DNA of 11,121 bases from Clostridiales bacterium (GCA_003543635.1 DNAE01000210.1:1-11121); one strand, 5' to 3'; positions 1 through 7,207 are shown, counted from the first letter of the stretch. Numbers and translations are program-made. Notes: generated by a model from the sequence alone, not told the origin.

Positions 1-222
1 AAGATCGGCATCACCGCCACCGACAGGAACTACCTGCTCATCGACATCCTTTCCATGCTCAAGGAGGAGAATATCAACGTGGAGAAGATAGACACCCACG
101 TGAGCTCCGACTTCATCGCGGAGATCAACATGACCATCACGGTCAGGAGCCTGGAGCAGTACGACCGCGTCATCGGAAGGATAAAGAGCGTCAAGGATAT
201 AATCGACGTCGTCAGACTCTGA
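1..222 (+). CDS. RelA/SpoT-family (p)ppGpp synthetase, C-terminal ACT domain (5' partial)
   Basis: Frame 1 is open from the left edge and ends at TGA 220-222, giving 73 residues. The protein resembles the C-terminal ACT domain of long RelA/SpoT (Rel) enzymes. It opens with a beta strand and a D-R-N-Y-L-L-I-D-I helix start, has the E-I-N-M-T-I-T-V strand typical of the domain (E. coli RelA has I-D-M-T-I-E-I there), and ends with R-I-K-S-V-K-D-I-I-D-V-V-R-L, like the family's K-L-x-x-V-x-D-V-I-D-A-R-R-L tail. In full-length Rel proteins this domain senses the ribosome or amino-acid state and controls alarmone synthesis and hydrolysis in the cytoplasm. The catalytic domains lie outside the window, so relA, spoT and bifunctional rel cannot be told apart. 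It converges with the RNase J gene, and their stop codons abut. Confidence 0.85.
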   Translation, partial: KIGITATDRNYLLIDILSMLKEENINVEKIDTHVSSDFIAEINMTITVRSLEQYDRVIGRIKSVKDIIDVVRL

Positions 223-1926
223 TCAACGTTTCTTTCCGCTTATGTGACTTATATTCGTGATTATCATGGGACGGCGCTTTGTCTTCTCGAAAAGAAGCTC
301 CCGCAGGTTGTTCCTGAACTGTCTCGTGGCGATCTCCGCCTCGATGATCTCGTTCTTCCTGGCCTTCTTTGAAAGAAGAGCCATGGCCCTGGCACCGCAG
401 TCCTTATGTATCTCTTCCTTTTCCTCATCGAAGACGAATCCCATGGAGGATACGGAGGGCACGCAGGCCAGTTCTCCGGTCCTGTCGTCTATGGTGACGG
501 CGATGCAGACGCATCCGTCGGCACCCAGCTGTCTTCTTTCCACGAGAACGTGATCGTCGGGGTCGCTGACGCCCGAACCGTCGATCAATACCGCCTGGGC
601 GGGAACATGGTCGGTGATCTTCGCCTTCTTGCTTGTAATGGAAAGAACGTCGCCGTTATCCAGGATAAAGATGTTCTCCTTCTTGGTTCCCAGCTGCTCC
701 GCAAGGTCCGCGTGCTTTTTGAGCATACGGTATTCACCGTGAACGGGTACGAAGTACTTGGGCTTGATGATGGAATGGAGGAGCTTGATCTCGTTCCTGT
801 AGGCGTGTCCCGATACGTGGACGTCCGCCAGGGACTCGTAGATAACATGGGCTCCCAGCCTGAAGAGTTCGTTGATGACCCTGTAGATGGGCTTCTCGTT
901 TCCGGGGATGGGGTGGGCCGATATGATGACCGTATCGCCGTTCCTGATGGCCACGGACTTATGGGAGGAGAAGGCCATCCTGGAGAGGGCGCTCATGGGC
1001 TCCGCCTGGGATCCGGTGGTGAGGACCACGATCTCATTGTCGTCGTACTTATCGATGTCGGAGATATCGATGAGGGTATCGGGCTTCATGTCGATATAGC
1101 CCAGGGAATTGGCAACGTTGAAGCAGGTCACCATGGATCTGCCGGAGAGGCAGACATGACGGTTATACTTCTCCGCTGCGGTGAAGATCTGCTGCATCCT
1201 GTGGACGTGGGAGGAGAAGGTGGCCACTATGATCCTGCCTTCCGCCGCCTGGAAGATCCTCTGGAAGGATTCACCCACCTGCATCTCGGAGGGTGACATA
1301 CCGTCTATCTCGATGTTGGTGCTCTCGCACATGAACAGGAGCACGCCCTCCTTGCCGATCTGAGCGAATCTCTGAAGATCCATGGTCTTACCGTTGATGG
1401 GGGTGTAGTCGATCTTGAAATCTCCGGAATGAACAACGGTCCCCACGGGGGTCCTGATGGCCAGTCCGTAACTGTCTGCGATGGAGTGGTTCACTCTGAT
1501 GAACTCCGCGGAGAAGTTCTCTCCGAGACGCACCACATCGCCGTTCTTCTTAGCTTCGAGACGGATCCCCTTAAGGCTCATGTTCCTGTCGTTGAGCTTA
1601 TGTCTCACCAGCTCCACCGTGAGTTTGCCGCCGTATACGGGGCACTTGAACTCCGAGAGGAAATAGGGGAGGGAACCGATGTGGTCCTCGTGTCCGTGGG
1701 TAAGAAGGATACCGCGGAGCTTTTCCCGGTTGTTCCTGACATAGGTGTAGTCCTGGATGACGCAGTCGACGCCTGGCATGTCCTCCTCGGCGAAGGCCAT
1801 TCCCACGTCAACGATTATCATGTCGTTTCCGTACTCGAAGGCGGTCATGTTCTTGCCGATCTCCGAGAGACCTCCCAGGGGAATTACTTTAAGTTCGTTC
1901 TTTTTTTCTGTCCTTTTCTTTGCCAT
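223..1926 (-). CDS. rnj: Ribonuclease J (5'-3' exo/endoribonuclease)
   Basis: A complete 567-residue metallo-beta-lactamase/beta-CASP ribonuclease, the usual length for RNase J. It is a cytoplasmic enzyme of mRNA decay and RNA maturation with 5'-3' exonuclease and endonuclease activity. The H-G-H-E-D-H motif is at residues 77-82. Other metal ligands fall where expected: H147 (N-H-S-I-A-D-S), D169 (H-S-G-D-F) and H396 (P-V-H-G-E-Y). The beta-CASP part carries S-G-H-A at 372-375, followed by a C-terminal domain ending in R-R-P-M-I. All catalytic residues are present, so it should be an active J1-like enzyme rather than a degenerate J2. ATG 1924-1926 is preceded by AAGGAAAG (1938-1931), 4 bases upstream. 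The gene starts 14 bases after the SH3-3D gene stops and has no room for its own promoter except inside that gene, so co-transcription is likely. The rnjA versus rnjB designation cannot be decided. Confidence 0.97.
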   Translation of the reverse strand: MAKKRTEKKNELKVIPLGGLSEIGKNMTAFEYGNDMIIVDVGMAFAEEDMPGVDCVIQDYTYVRNNREKLRGILLTHGHEDHIGSLPYFLSEFKCPVYGGKLTVELVRHKLNDRNMSLKGIRLEAKKNGDVVRLGENFSAEFIRVNHSIADSYGLAIRTPVGTVVHSGDFKIDYTPINGKTMDLQRFAQIGKEGVLLFMCESTNIEIDGMSPSEMQVGESFQRIFQAAEGRIIVATFSSHVHRMQQIFTAAEKYNRHVCLSGRSMVTCFNVANSLGYIDMKPDTLIDISDIDKYDDNEIVVLTTGSQAEPMSALSRMAFSSHKSVAIRNGDTVIISAHPIPGNEKPIYRVINELFRLGAHVIYESLADVHVSGHAYRNEIKLLHSIIKPKYFVPVHGEYRMLKKHADLAEQLGTKKENIFILDNGDVLSITSKKAKITDHVPAQAVLIDGSGVSDPDDHVLVERRQLGADGCVCIAVTIDDRTGELACVPSVSSMGFVFDEEKEEIHKDCGARAMALLSKKARKNEIIEAEIATRQFRNNLRELLFEKTKRRPMIITNISHISGKKR

Positions 1927-1940
1927 GTTTCTTTCCTTGC

Positions 1941-2936
1941 TTAGTTAACTATATAGACATCCCTTGAGGTCGTGGAATACGAACCGTTCGTGAAGATGTC
2001 AACGTGGGCGCCGCTAACGCCGGGGCCTGTGTCTTCCACCGTGTAGTAACCGTCGCCGCCCAGGGGATCATCCGGTATGTAGATGACCGTACCCGAAGGG
2101 AATACTCCCCAGTCCGTGGCACATGTCCTTCCCTCGGAACAGGTGGTGCCCGTGGCCGTGGTGGTGGAGTAGGATCCGTCGGACAGGGGCTGGGGTCCGT
2201 AGAAGGTTATGGTGCACGAGCCGTAGTAGGTCATGCCGGAGGTGTCTCCCGAGGAAGGTTCCTCCTGGGGTGCCTGGTATGCCGTGGTGGTGGCCGCCGC
2301 AGTGGTCTGCTGAGCCGTCGTCGCTGCGGTGGTGGCAGCGGTGGTGGCGGCGGCGGTGGCTATGGGCTCCGTCTGCGTATAGGTGCTGTCCACGTAATTT
2401 CCGTTATATGTCTTGTACCAGCCGTTGGATGTTAAGGCTATTACGTCGATCTGATCCCCGTAGTCCAGGGTCCTTACCAGGTCGAAGTCGGTTCCGGGTC
2501 CCACCCTGAGGTTAAGGGACTGGCTGGCATATACCGTGAGGTAGTACTCGTCTTCGTATATTCCCTCGAAGACCGTCTCTCTTGTGGTCTCCGCCGTGGT
2601 CGTCGTTGTGGTCTCGGACTCGGTGAGGGAGGATTCCGCGGAAGTCTCCGTATCGCTTGCCAGGGAAGGGGCAAGGAGCGTCTCTTCGATCGTCTCGCTC
2701 ATGCTCGTAGCGGAGGACTCTTCGCTCGTTGCGGAGGATGCCGCCTCGGCTTCCTCCTGAAGGCTCACTGCCTCCTCGTTCCTCCTGTCCAGTTCGTTTT
2801 CCGTCTGGGCATTGAGCATGGATCTGATGCAAAGGACAACGATGGCGCAAACGGCGATTATGCCCGCCACTGCGAGGATCGAGCGGAGTCTTTCCTTGGA
2901 GATCGCGTATTTTGTTGTCAGATCTATAAATTTCAT
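1941..2936 (-). CDS. Membrane-anchored SH3b and 3D (three-aspartate) domain cell-wall protein
   Basis: A 331-residue protein with a short cytoplasmic N terminus and one membrane span at about 18-38, acting as an uncleaved anchor. Residues 68-125 are a Ser/Thr/Glu-rich stalk. A bacterial SH3 domain follows at about 132-187, with the motif L-N-L-R-V-G-P-G-T. A Thr/Ala-rich linker covers 192-219. The C-terminal 3D domain is at about 240-330, with its three aspartates at D275 (T-D-W-G-V-F-P-S-G), D302 (E-D-T-G) and D313 (H-V-D-I-F). 3D domains share the double-psi beta-barrel fold of lytic transglycosylases such as MltA and occur in Rpf/YabE-like cell-wall proteins, so peptidoglycan cleavage outside the membrane is the likely role, with SH3b binding the wall. 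Enzymatic activity is inferred. Cys241, Cys266 and Cys272 could form a disulfide. The start ATG (2934-2936) has AGGAAG at 2944-2939, only 2 bases away, a short spacing. RNase J follows on the same strand. Confidence 0.88.
   Translation of the reverse strand: MKFIDLTTKYAISKERLRSILAVAGIIAVCAIVVLCIRSMLNAQTENELDRRNEEAVSLQEEAEAASSATSEESSATSMSETIEETLLAPSLASDTETSAESSLTESETTTTTTAETTRETVFEGIYEDEYYLTVYASQSLNLRVGPGTDFDLVRTLDYGDQIDVIALTSNGWYKTYNGNYVDSTYTQTEPIATAAATTAATTAATTAQQTTAAATTTAYQAPQEEPSSGDTSGMTYYGSCTITFYGPQPLSDGSYSTTTATGTTCSEGRTCATDWGVFPSGTVIYIPDDPLGGDGYYTVEDTGPGVSGAHVDIFTNGSYSTTSRDVYIVN
2280..2363 (-). repeat. Low-complexity Ala/Thr linker coding repeat
   Basis: Codes for residues 192-219 of the SH3-3D protein, made almost only of Ala and Thr with two Gln (A-A-A-T-T-A-A-T-T-A-A-T-T-A pattern). 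On the plus strand it appears as runs of GGTGGC/GGTGGTGGC. It is probably an extended linker between the SH3 and 3D domains that could be O-glycosylated. It is also a possible site of length variation by slippage. Confidence 0.75.
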
Positions 2937-2982
2937 ATCTTCCTATTATAACATGGATTGAACATTCGTGCTTTTTTGTGTT

Positions 2983-3004
2983 TTGTCAAGTGATTGTCAC
3001 AATC
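2983..3004. promoter_or_regulatory. Possible operator: TTGTCA direct repeat and GATTGT-C-ACAATC palindrome
   Basis: Two TTGTCA copies lie at 2983-2988 and 2994-2999, exactly 11 bp apart (about one helical turn). The second is embedded in a perfect 6-bp-arm palindrome, GATTGTCACAATC, at 2992-3004. A consensus minus-strand -35 hexamer, TTGACA (2989-2984), overlaps the first copy. A -10 at 17-bp spacing would be the weak AATGTT (2966-2961). The position between two divergent genes fits a regulator site, but no known operator consensus is matched with confidence. Confidence 0.3.
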
Positions 3005-3020
3005 GTGAGAAGTATGAAAT

Positions 3021-3078
3021 ATTCTACGCATCTATAATCGTAGCACACCCAATGATAACAGAAAAGGAAGCGTAGAAT
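3021..3078. repeat. Perfect 9-bp inverted repeat around the small gene's leader and start codon
   Basis: ATTCTACGC at 3021-3029 is exactly complementary to GCGTAGAAT at 3070-3078, with 40 bases between. The right arm begins at the last base of the AGGAAG ribosome binding site (3065-3070), spans the spacer and takes in the first two bases of the ATG at 3077. The intervening DNA contains TATAAT at 3033-3038. Arms and positions are read directly; function is not known. Confidence 0.6.
3033..3038 (+). promoter_or_regulatory. Candidate -10 element for the small membrane protein gene
   Basis: An exact TATAAT, 38 bases before the ATG at 3077, would start transcription at about 3045 and give a leader of roughly 32 bases containing the AGGAAG site. 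There is no recognisable -35 at 16-18 bp spacing and no extended TG, so the call is tentative. Confidence 0.35.
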
Positions 3079-3217
3079 GAGGGACAGATTCGGCAACATC
3101 AAGAGCAAGCGCAGATCGGGCGACCGTGACCACGCCCCCGTGTATCTGATCTGCATCCTTATCCTCATTCTGACCGTTGCCCTGGACATCTATTTCATAA
3201 TGGGTATCTTCTCCTGA
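3077..3217 (+). CDS. Small single-span membrane protein, 46 residues, function unknown
   Basis: ATG 3077-3079 is followed by 46 codons and TGA 3215-3217. A good ribosome binding site, AGGAAG (3065-3070), lies 6 bases upstream. The N-terminal 18 residues are hydrophilic and strongly basic (several Arg and Lys, motif I-K-S-K-R-R-S-G-D-R). From about residue 22 to 45 a single hydrophobic helix follows (V-Y-L-I-C-I-L-I-L-I-L-T-V-A-L), ending close to the C terminus. By the positive-inside rule the basic end should face the cytoplasm. Its codon use resembles that of the neighbours. It lies alone between the divergent SH3-3D gene and the proS promoter, and could be read with proS by readthrough. 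I do not recognise the family; a small membrane regulator or chaperone-like microprotein is possible. The Shine-Dalgarno and composition argue that it is real, but no homology can be checked here. Confidence 0.65.
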   Translation: MRDRFGNIKSKRRSGDRDHAPVYLICILILILTVALDIYFIMGIFS

Positions 3218-3228
3218 GTCCGTCTTTA

Positions 3229-3257
3229 TTGCAAAAAACGGGCGACTACTTTATACT
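3229..3257 (+). promoter_or_regulatory. Sigma-A-type promoter for proS and downstream genes
   Basis: TTGCAA (3229-3234, 4 of 6 to TTGACA) and TATACT (3252-3257, 5 of 6 to TATAAT) are separated by exactly 17 bp. Transcription would begin near 3264, leaving a leader of only about 29 bases before the proS ATG at 3293. The leader holds the AGGGAG ribosome binding site at 3281-3286. It is too short for a T-box or other leader riboswitch. Confidence 0.6.
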
Positions 3258-3292
3258 TTCCATGTGTATTTTATAAATAAAGGGAGATCAAG

Positions 3293-4987
3293 ATGAAAGT
3301 CTCAAAGCTTTTTATGTCGACACAAAGGGAGATACCTTCGGATGCGGAGATACCTTCCCATCAGCTTATGATAAGAGCAGGCCTTATCAGAAAGTGTGCC
3401 TCCGGTATCTATTCCTTCATGCCAATGGGCTGGAGAGCATATAAGAAGGTCGAGAATATAATCAGGGAGGAGATGGACCGAGCGGGAGCCCAGGAGCTCA
3501 TCATGCCGGCTCTTCTTCCCGCAGAGGCATATCAGGCATCCGGAAGATGGGAGAAGTTCGGTCCCGAGATGTTCAGATTAGACGACCGCAGCGGCAGACA
3601 GTTCTGCCTCGGACCCACCCACGAGGAGCCCTTCACGGAGGCGGTCAGGGATACCATCAGATCCTATAAGCAGCTTCCCGTTACCCTCTATCAGATCCAG
3701 CACAAGTACCGTGACGAGAAGAGACCCAGGTTCGGTGTCATGAGATCCCGTGAGTTCGTCATGAAGGATGCCTATTCCTTCGACGTGGACGAGCAGGGTC
3801 TCGACGAGTCCTACAACATCATGTACAAGGCCTACAGAAGGATCTTCGACAGGCTCGGACTCGACTACACCATTGTTGATGCGGATTCCGGCGCCATGGG
3901 CGGATCCGGTTCCCAGGAGTTCATGGTAAAGAGCCCCGTCGGCGAGGACGGCATCTGCTACTGTGATGCCTGCGGCTATGCCGCCAACGAGGAGAAGGCT
4001 TCCTGCGGAGTTCCCGAGATGAGCACCGAGGCCGAGGCCGAGATGGAGAAGATCCATACCCCCGACGTTAAGACCATCGAGGAGCTCATGGGCTTCATGA
4101 ATGCGGATCCCTCCGAGTTCGTTAAGACCATCATCTACAATATCGACGGAAAGATCGTCGCCGTTATGGTAAGGGGCGACCGTGATATCAACGAGACAAA
4201 GCTCAAGAATCTCTACGACGCCACCGAGATGAGCCTTGCGGCCTTCGAGGATGTGGAGAGGGTAACAGGTGCCAAGGTCGGCTTCGCAGGTCCCGTGGGA
4301 CTTAAGGAGAAGATCGAGGTGCTCCTGGATAACGAAGTCTCCGCCATGAAGAACTTCATCGTCGGCGCCAACGAGACCGACTACCACTTCAAGAACGTCA
4401 ACATCGGAAGGGATTTCACCCCCGACCGCGTCGTGGATATCAGAAATGCCGTTGAGGGAGACAAGTGCCCCAAGTGCGGACAGCCCCTCAAGATGGCAAG
4501 GGGCGTTGAAGTGGGACATATCTTCAAGCTCGGAACCAAGTATTCCAAGGCCCTTAACTGTATATATCTGGATAAGGACGGCAAGGAGAATCCCATGATC
4601 ATGGGTTGCTACGGTATCGGCGTAAGCAGGACCATTGCTGCCGTCATCGAGCAGTACCACGACGACGACGGTATCAAGTGGCCCGTTGCCGCAGCTCCCT
4701 ACAAGGTCATCGTCATCCCCACGAAGGTAAACGACGAGGAGAACATGGGCCTTGCGGAGAAGATCTATGACGAGCTTACGGACAAGGGCATCGAAGTCCT
4801 CATGGACGACAGGAATGAGAGACCCGGCGTTAAGTTCAAGGATGCGGATCTCATCGGTATCCCCTTGAGGATCACAGTCGGAAGAAGGGCAGGCGAGGGT
4901 ATCGTCGAGCTCAAGTACAGAATGGACGGAAAGACCGAGGAGGTCTCCGCCGATGATGCCGTAAAGGCGGCAGTGGAACTCAAGTAA
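3293..4987 (+). CDS. proS: Proline--tRNA ligase, bacterial type with INS editing domain
   Basis: A complete 564-residue class II aminoacyl-tRNA synthetase that charges tRNA-Pro with proline in the cytoplasm. Motif 1 falls at about 39-76 (ending A-Q-E-L-I-M-P). The T-H-E-E proline/ATP loop is at 109-112. Motif 2 is around 138-163, with Y-R-D-E at 139-142 and the helix R-E-F-V-M-K-D-A. Motif 3 is at about 437-450 (G-C-Y-G-I-G-V-S-R). An insertion (INS) domain lies between motifs 2 and 3, at about 220-405. In the E. coli-type enzyme this domain hydrolyses mischarged Ala-tRNA-Pro, and K278 here sits at the key editing lysine (V-K-T). Cys pairs C-D-A-C (224-227) and C-P-K-C (392-395) flank the INS region and may form a zinc knuckle. 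The anticodon-binding domain covers about 470-564. AGGGAG lies 6 bases before the ATG. The TAA overlaps the next gene's ATG (TAATG), suggesting translational coupling. Confidence 0.98.
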   Translation: MKVSKLFMSTQREIPSDAEIPSHQLMIRAGLIRKCASGIYSFMPMGWRAYKKVENIIREEMDRAGAQELIMPALLPAEAYQASGRWEKFGPEMFRLDDRSGRQFCLGPTHEEPFTEAVRDTIRSYKQLPVTLYQIQHKYRDEKRPRFGVMRSREFVMKDAYSFDVDEQGLDESYNIMYKAYRRIFDRLGLDYTIVDADSGAMGGSGSQEFMVKSPVGEDGICYCDACGYAANEEKASCGVPEMSTEAEAEMEKIHTPDVKTIEELMGFMNADPSEFVKTIIYNIDGKIVAVMVRGDRDINETKLKNLYDATEMSLAAFEDVERVTGAKVGFAGPVGLKEKIEVLLDNEVSAMKNFIVGANETDYHFKNVNIGRDFTPDRVVDIRNAVEGDKCPKCGQPLKMARGVEVGHIFKLGTKYSKALNCIYLDKDGKENPMIMGCYGIGVSRTIAAVIEQYHDDDGIKWPVAAAPYKVIVIPTKVNDEENMGLAEKIYDELTDKGIEVLMDDRNERPGVKFKDADLIGIPLRITVGRRAGEGIVELKYRMDGKTEEVSADDAVKAAVELK

Positions 4988-6501
4988 TGCTGTTTACGAA
5001 GATCACATCCGGTATCATTACGGCAGCCCTCGCCCTCGCGGCGGGGAATTCCGTTTATGCCGCAGATATAAACAGGCAGAACACCGACCTTATAGCCGAC
5101 TATGACGATATCGTCTTCACCTCCGTCGACGGGGATAAGTTCACCCTTTATACCGAGGACTCTTCCATCGGGATCTCCTCCTCTTGCACGGGGCAGATCG
5201 AGATCTCCGTCTTGGGCTACGACGACTATGACGTGGCATTCCAGGGTACTTATCAGACATCCTTCGAGGAGGATATCGGATCGAAGCTCGGTACGAGCGA
5301 GATCTACTATCTTTCCATGAAGATCTGGGTGGACGATATCGACTATGTCTATAACGATCTCATGATCGGCAAGAAGGATGACGGGGACATATACTTCGTC
5401 AAATCCCCCGTATATGATTTCAATGTGGAAAGGTGCGCCGAGCTCCTTACGGATGACGCATCTCTGGAGGAGTGTCTTCAGCCCCAGAACGACGTGGAGT
5501 GCGACGATCCCTATGTTATCGATGTCGCCCAGGAGATAACGGCGGACTGCGCAAACGACTGGGAAAAGTCCTATGCCATTTACACCTATGTAACCCATGA
5601 ATTCGCCTACGACTATGCCCAGCTGGAGGATTACGACATGGTCTATCAGGATGATGCCAGGACCCTCCTTCGAAGGAAGATCGCCATCTGCGAAGGCCTT
5701 GCCAACACCTATGTGGCCCTTTGCCGTGCCGTCGGCGTTCCCGCCACGGTATCCTTCGGTATCGGCTCCGAGTCCACGGATTTCATTGAGGACGACAGCT
5801 GTCTCACGGACGAGTCCCCCAACCATGCCTGGGCCTGCGTTTGCCTGGACGGCACCTGGTATTTCTTAGATCCCACCTGGGATTGCGGAAACAGCTATAA
5901 CGGCGATTCCTTCTACACCGGTGAGTGGGAAGACGGCGACAGCTACTACGACTACTATCTGCTCCCTCTGGAGTATTTTTCCGCCACCCACAAGATCTGC
6001 GATGCGGATACGGTCCACGGTCTCGAACGATCGGGAAGCTGCGGCGATAATGCCACATATACCATCGACCGTTCCGGTGTCCTCACCATCTCGGGTTCCG
6101 GGGAGGTGATCCTTCCCTACGGTGTTAACGGTTTCTCCGAGGTGGTCTTTGCCGAGGATTCCAATATCACCTCCATCGGAGAGGACTGCTTCGTGGACTG
6201 CGATATCCTCACCACGGTGATACTTCCCGATACGGTAACGAGGATCGAGGACGGTGCCTTCAACACCTGTGAGGATCTGGAATATGTATATCTTCCCGAG
6301 GGTCTGACCTATATGGGAGACGAGGTCTTCGACTACTGCGACGAGCTCGCCTATATCTATGTTCCAGACTCCGTGACATACATCGGAGAGTGGGCCTTCG
6401 ACGATTGCCCCAGGCTCATAGTGAGCATTCCGGGTGGCCTGGATCTGGGCCTTTCCGACTACTATATCGAGCCCTATAAGGTGATCGAAAGAGGTTCCTG
6501 A
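4987..6501 (+). CDS. Secreted transglutaminase-like protein with BspA-type leucine-rich repeats
   Basis: 504 residues. A signal peptide covers about 1-25 (K5, hydrophobic I-I-T-A-A-L-A-L-A-A, then V-Y-A before A-D). An acidic N-terminal region follows to about 185. A transglutaminase-like/papain-fold domain lies at about 190-300, with a complete triad: C235 (I-A-I-C-E-G-L-A), H280 (N-H-A-W) and D295 (L-D-P-T-W-D). This points to an active thiol enzyme; cross-linking or peptide cleavage is possible and the substrate is unknown. Residues 350-374 match the G-x-C-G-D-N...G-x-L-x-I-S-G-x-G element common before LRR_5 repeats, which occupy 394-484 and normally bind protein or carbohydrate at the cell surface. 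No LPXTG or S-layer anchor is visible. The protein has 18 cysteines, unusual for an exported protein. The start codon shares one base with the proS stop; the ribosome binding site is weak (GGAA), consistent with coupling. The ABC ATPase gene begins 3 bases downstream. Confidence 0.88.
   Translation: MLFTKITSGIITAALALAAGNSVYAADINRQNTDLIADYDDIVFTSVDGDKFTLYTEDSSIGISSSCTGQIEISVLGYDDYDVAFQGTYQTSFEEDIGSKLGTSEIYYLSMKIWVDDIDYVYNDLMIGKKDDGDIYFVKSPVYDFNVERCAELLTDDASLEECLQPQNDVECDDPYVIDVAQEITADCANDWEKSYAIYTYVTHEFAYDYAQLEDYDMVYQDDARTLLRRKIAICEGLANTYVALCRAVGVPATVSFGIGSESTDFIEDDSCLTDESPNHAWACVCLDGTWYFLDPTWDCGNSYNGDSFYTGEWEDGDSYYDYYLLPLEYFSATHKICDADTVHGLERSGSCGDNATYTIDRSGVLTISGSGEVILPYGVNGFSEVVFAEDSNITSIGEDCFVDCDILTTVILPDTVTRIEDGAFNTCEDLEYVYLPEGLTYMGDEVFDYCDELAYIYVPDSVTYIGEWAFDDCPRLIVSIPGGLDLGLSDYYIEPYKVIERGS
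6166..6438 (+). repeat. Four tandem 23-residue leucine-rich repeats (LRR_5/BspA type)
   Basis: Residues 394-416, 417-439, 440-462 and 463-484 align as units of the form [IV]-T-x-I-x-x-x-x-F-x-x-C-x-x-L-x-x-[IV]-x-[IL]-P-x-x; the last is slightly shortened. A cysteine recurs at 405, 428, 451 and 474, exactly 23 residues (69 bases) apart. The period and consensus are those of BspA-like repeats. The DNA copies have diverged, so recent duplication is not evident. Confidence 0.85.
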
Positions 6502-6504
6502 TAC

Positions 6505-7206
6505 ATGTCTTACATAGAATTCCGCGATGTTAAGAAGGTCTACAGGACAGGTTCCGTAGACCTTTATGCGTTAAACGGCGTTGATCTTAAGATCGAGAAG
6601 GGTGAGTTGGCGGTGATCCTCGGCCAGTCGGGCGCCGGCAAGACCACCCTCCTCAATATCCTGGGGGGCATGGATAAGGCCTCCTCGGGGCAGGTCTACC
6701 TGGACGGCCGGGAGATATCGGGCCTTCGGGAACGGGAGCTCTCCGACTACAGGAGGCGGGACGTGGGATTCGTTTTCCAGTTCTATAACCTTATCCCCAA
6801 CCTCACCGCCCTGGAGAACGTGGAGATGGCATCCCAACTGGTGAAGGGTTCCATACCCCCGGAGGACCTCCTGAGGGACGTGGGCCTTTCCGATCGAAAA
6901 GACAATTTCCCCGCCCAGCTGTCCGGCGGTGAACAGCAGAGGATCGCCATAGCCAGAGCCGTTGCCAAGGTGCCCAAGCTCCTTTTGTGCGACGAGCCCA
7001 CGGGTGCCCTGGACTATAACACCGGTAAGACCGTCCTGAAGCTCTTGCAGAATATGTGCCGGGAACGGGGCATGACGGTGGTCATAATAACCCATAACTC
7101 GGCCCTCACCCCCATGGCGGACAGGGTCATCAGGCTTAAGAGCGGCAGGGTCATCGGATGCGACGTCAATCCCGATCCCGTAAGTATCGACGAAATCGAG
7201 TGGTGA
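6505..7206 (+). CDS. ABC transporter ATP-binding protein, MacB/BceA/LolD-like
   Basis: 233 residues, the usual size for a stand-alone ATPase of the type VII (MacB/FtsE/LolD/BceA) group. Walker A is at 40-48 (G-Q-S-G-A-G-K-T-T), the Q-loop glutamine at Q92, the signature at 139-145 (L-S-G-G-E-Q-Q), Walker B with catalytic glutamate at 159-164 (L-L-L-C-D-E) and the H-loop histidine at H197. All nucleotide-binding elements are intact. It is a cytoplasmic subunit that dimerises on the permease and powers conformational change rather than necessarily moving a substrate through the membrane. The gene starts 3 bases after the transglutaminase stop, with AGAGG (6490-6494) about 10 bases upstream. It ends 1 base before the permease ATG, so the two are surely translated together. 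The C-terminal tail after 215 is short and acidic. Confidence 0.96.
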   Translation: MSYIEFRDVKKVYRTGSVDLYALNGVDLKIEKGELAVILGQSGAGKTTLLNILGGMDKASSGQVYLDGREISGLRERELSDYRRRDVGFVFQFYNLIPNLTALENVEMASQLVKGSIPPEDLLRDVGLSDRKDNFPAQLSGGEQQRIAIARAVAKVPKLLLCDEPTGALDYNTGKTVLKLLQNMCRERGMTVVIITHNSALTPMADRVIRLKSGRVIGCDVNPDPVSIDEIEW

Positions 7207-7207
7207 T

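Noticed and set aside
276..300. Weak hairpin (CTTCT/AGAAG) inside the RNase J 3' end as terminator for rel
   Set aside because: It is only a 5-bp AT-leaning stem without a following T run, too weak to call as an intrinsic terminator.
406..1296. Plus-strand open frame opposite RNase J (296 residues)
   Set aside because: RNase J has every catalytic motif in the opposite frame. The antisense product has no domain and no ribosome binding site.
2945..2950. Exact TATAAT on the minus strand just before the SH3-3D gene as its -10
   Set aside because: It is immediately upstream of the AGGAAG site (2944-2939), so transcription would begin past the ribosome binding site. No -35 is present at 16-18 bp. 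It could work only for a leaderless mRNA.
2986..3189. Minus-strand open frame of 67 residues in the divergent region
   Set aside because: Its start lies inside the small membrane protein gene, no ribosome binding site is seen, and it overlaps the regulatory repeats.
3218..3245. Imperfect inverted sequence with an A run after the small gene as a terminator
   Set aside because: The arms pair poorly and the A run is on the wrong side for plus-strand termination. The segment is better explained as the proS -35 region.
3578..4660. Long open frame on the minus strand opposite proS (360 residues)
   Set aside because: It lies wholly antisense to a clear proS gene and is low-complexity (rich in Gly, Leu, Val, Asp). 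It arises from GC-rich third positions and has no recognisable domain.
4765..5826. Long open frame on the minus strand opposite the proS end and transglutaminase gene (353 residues)
   Set aside because: It crosses two well-supported genes and shows no family motif. Its repetitive Gly/Ile/Val/Asp composition reflects the codon bias of the opposite strand.
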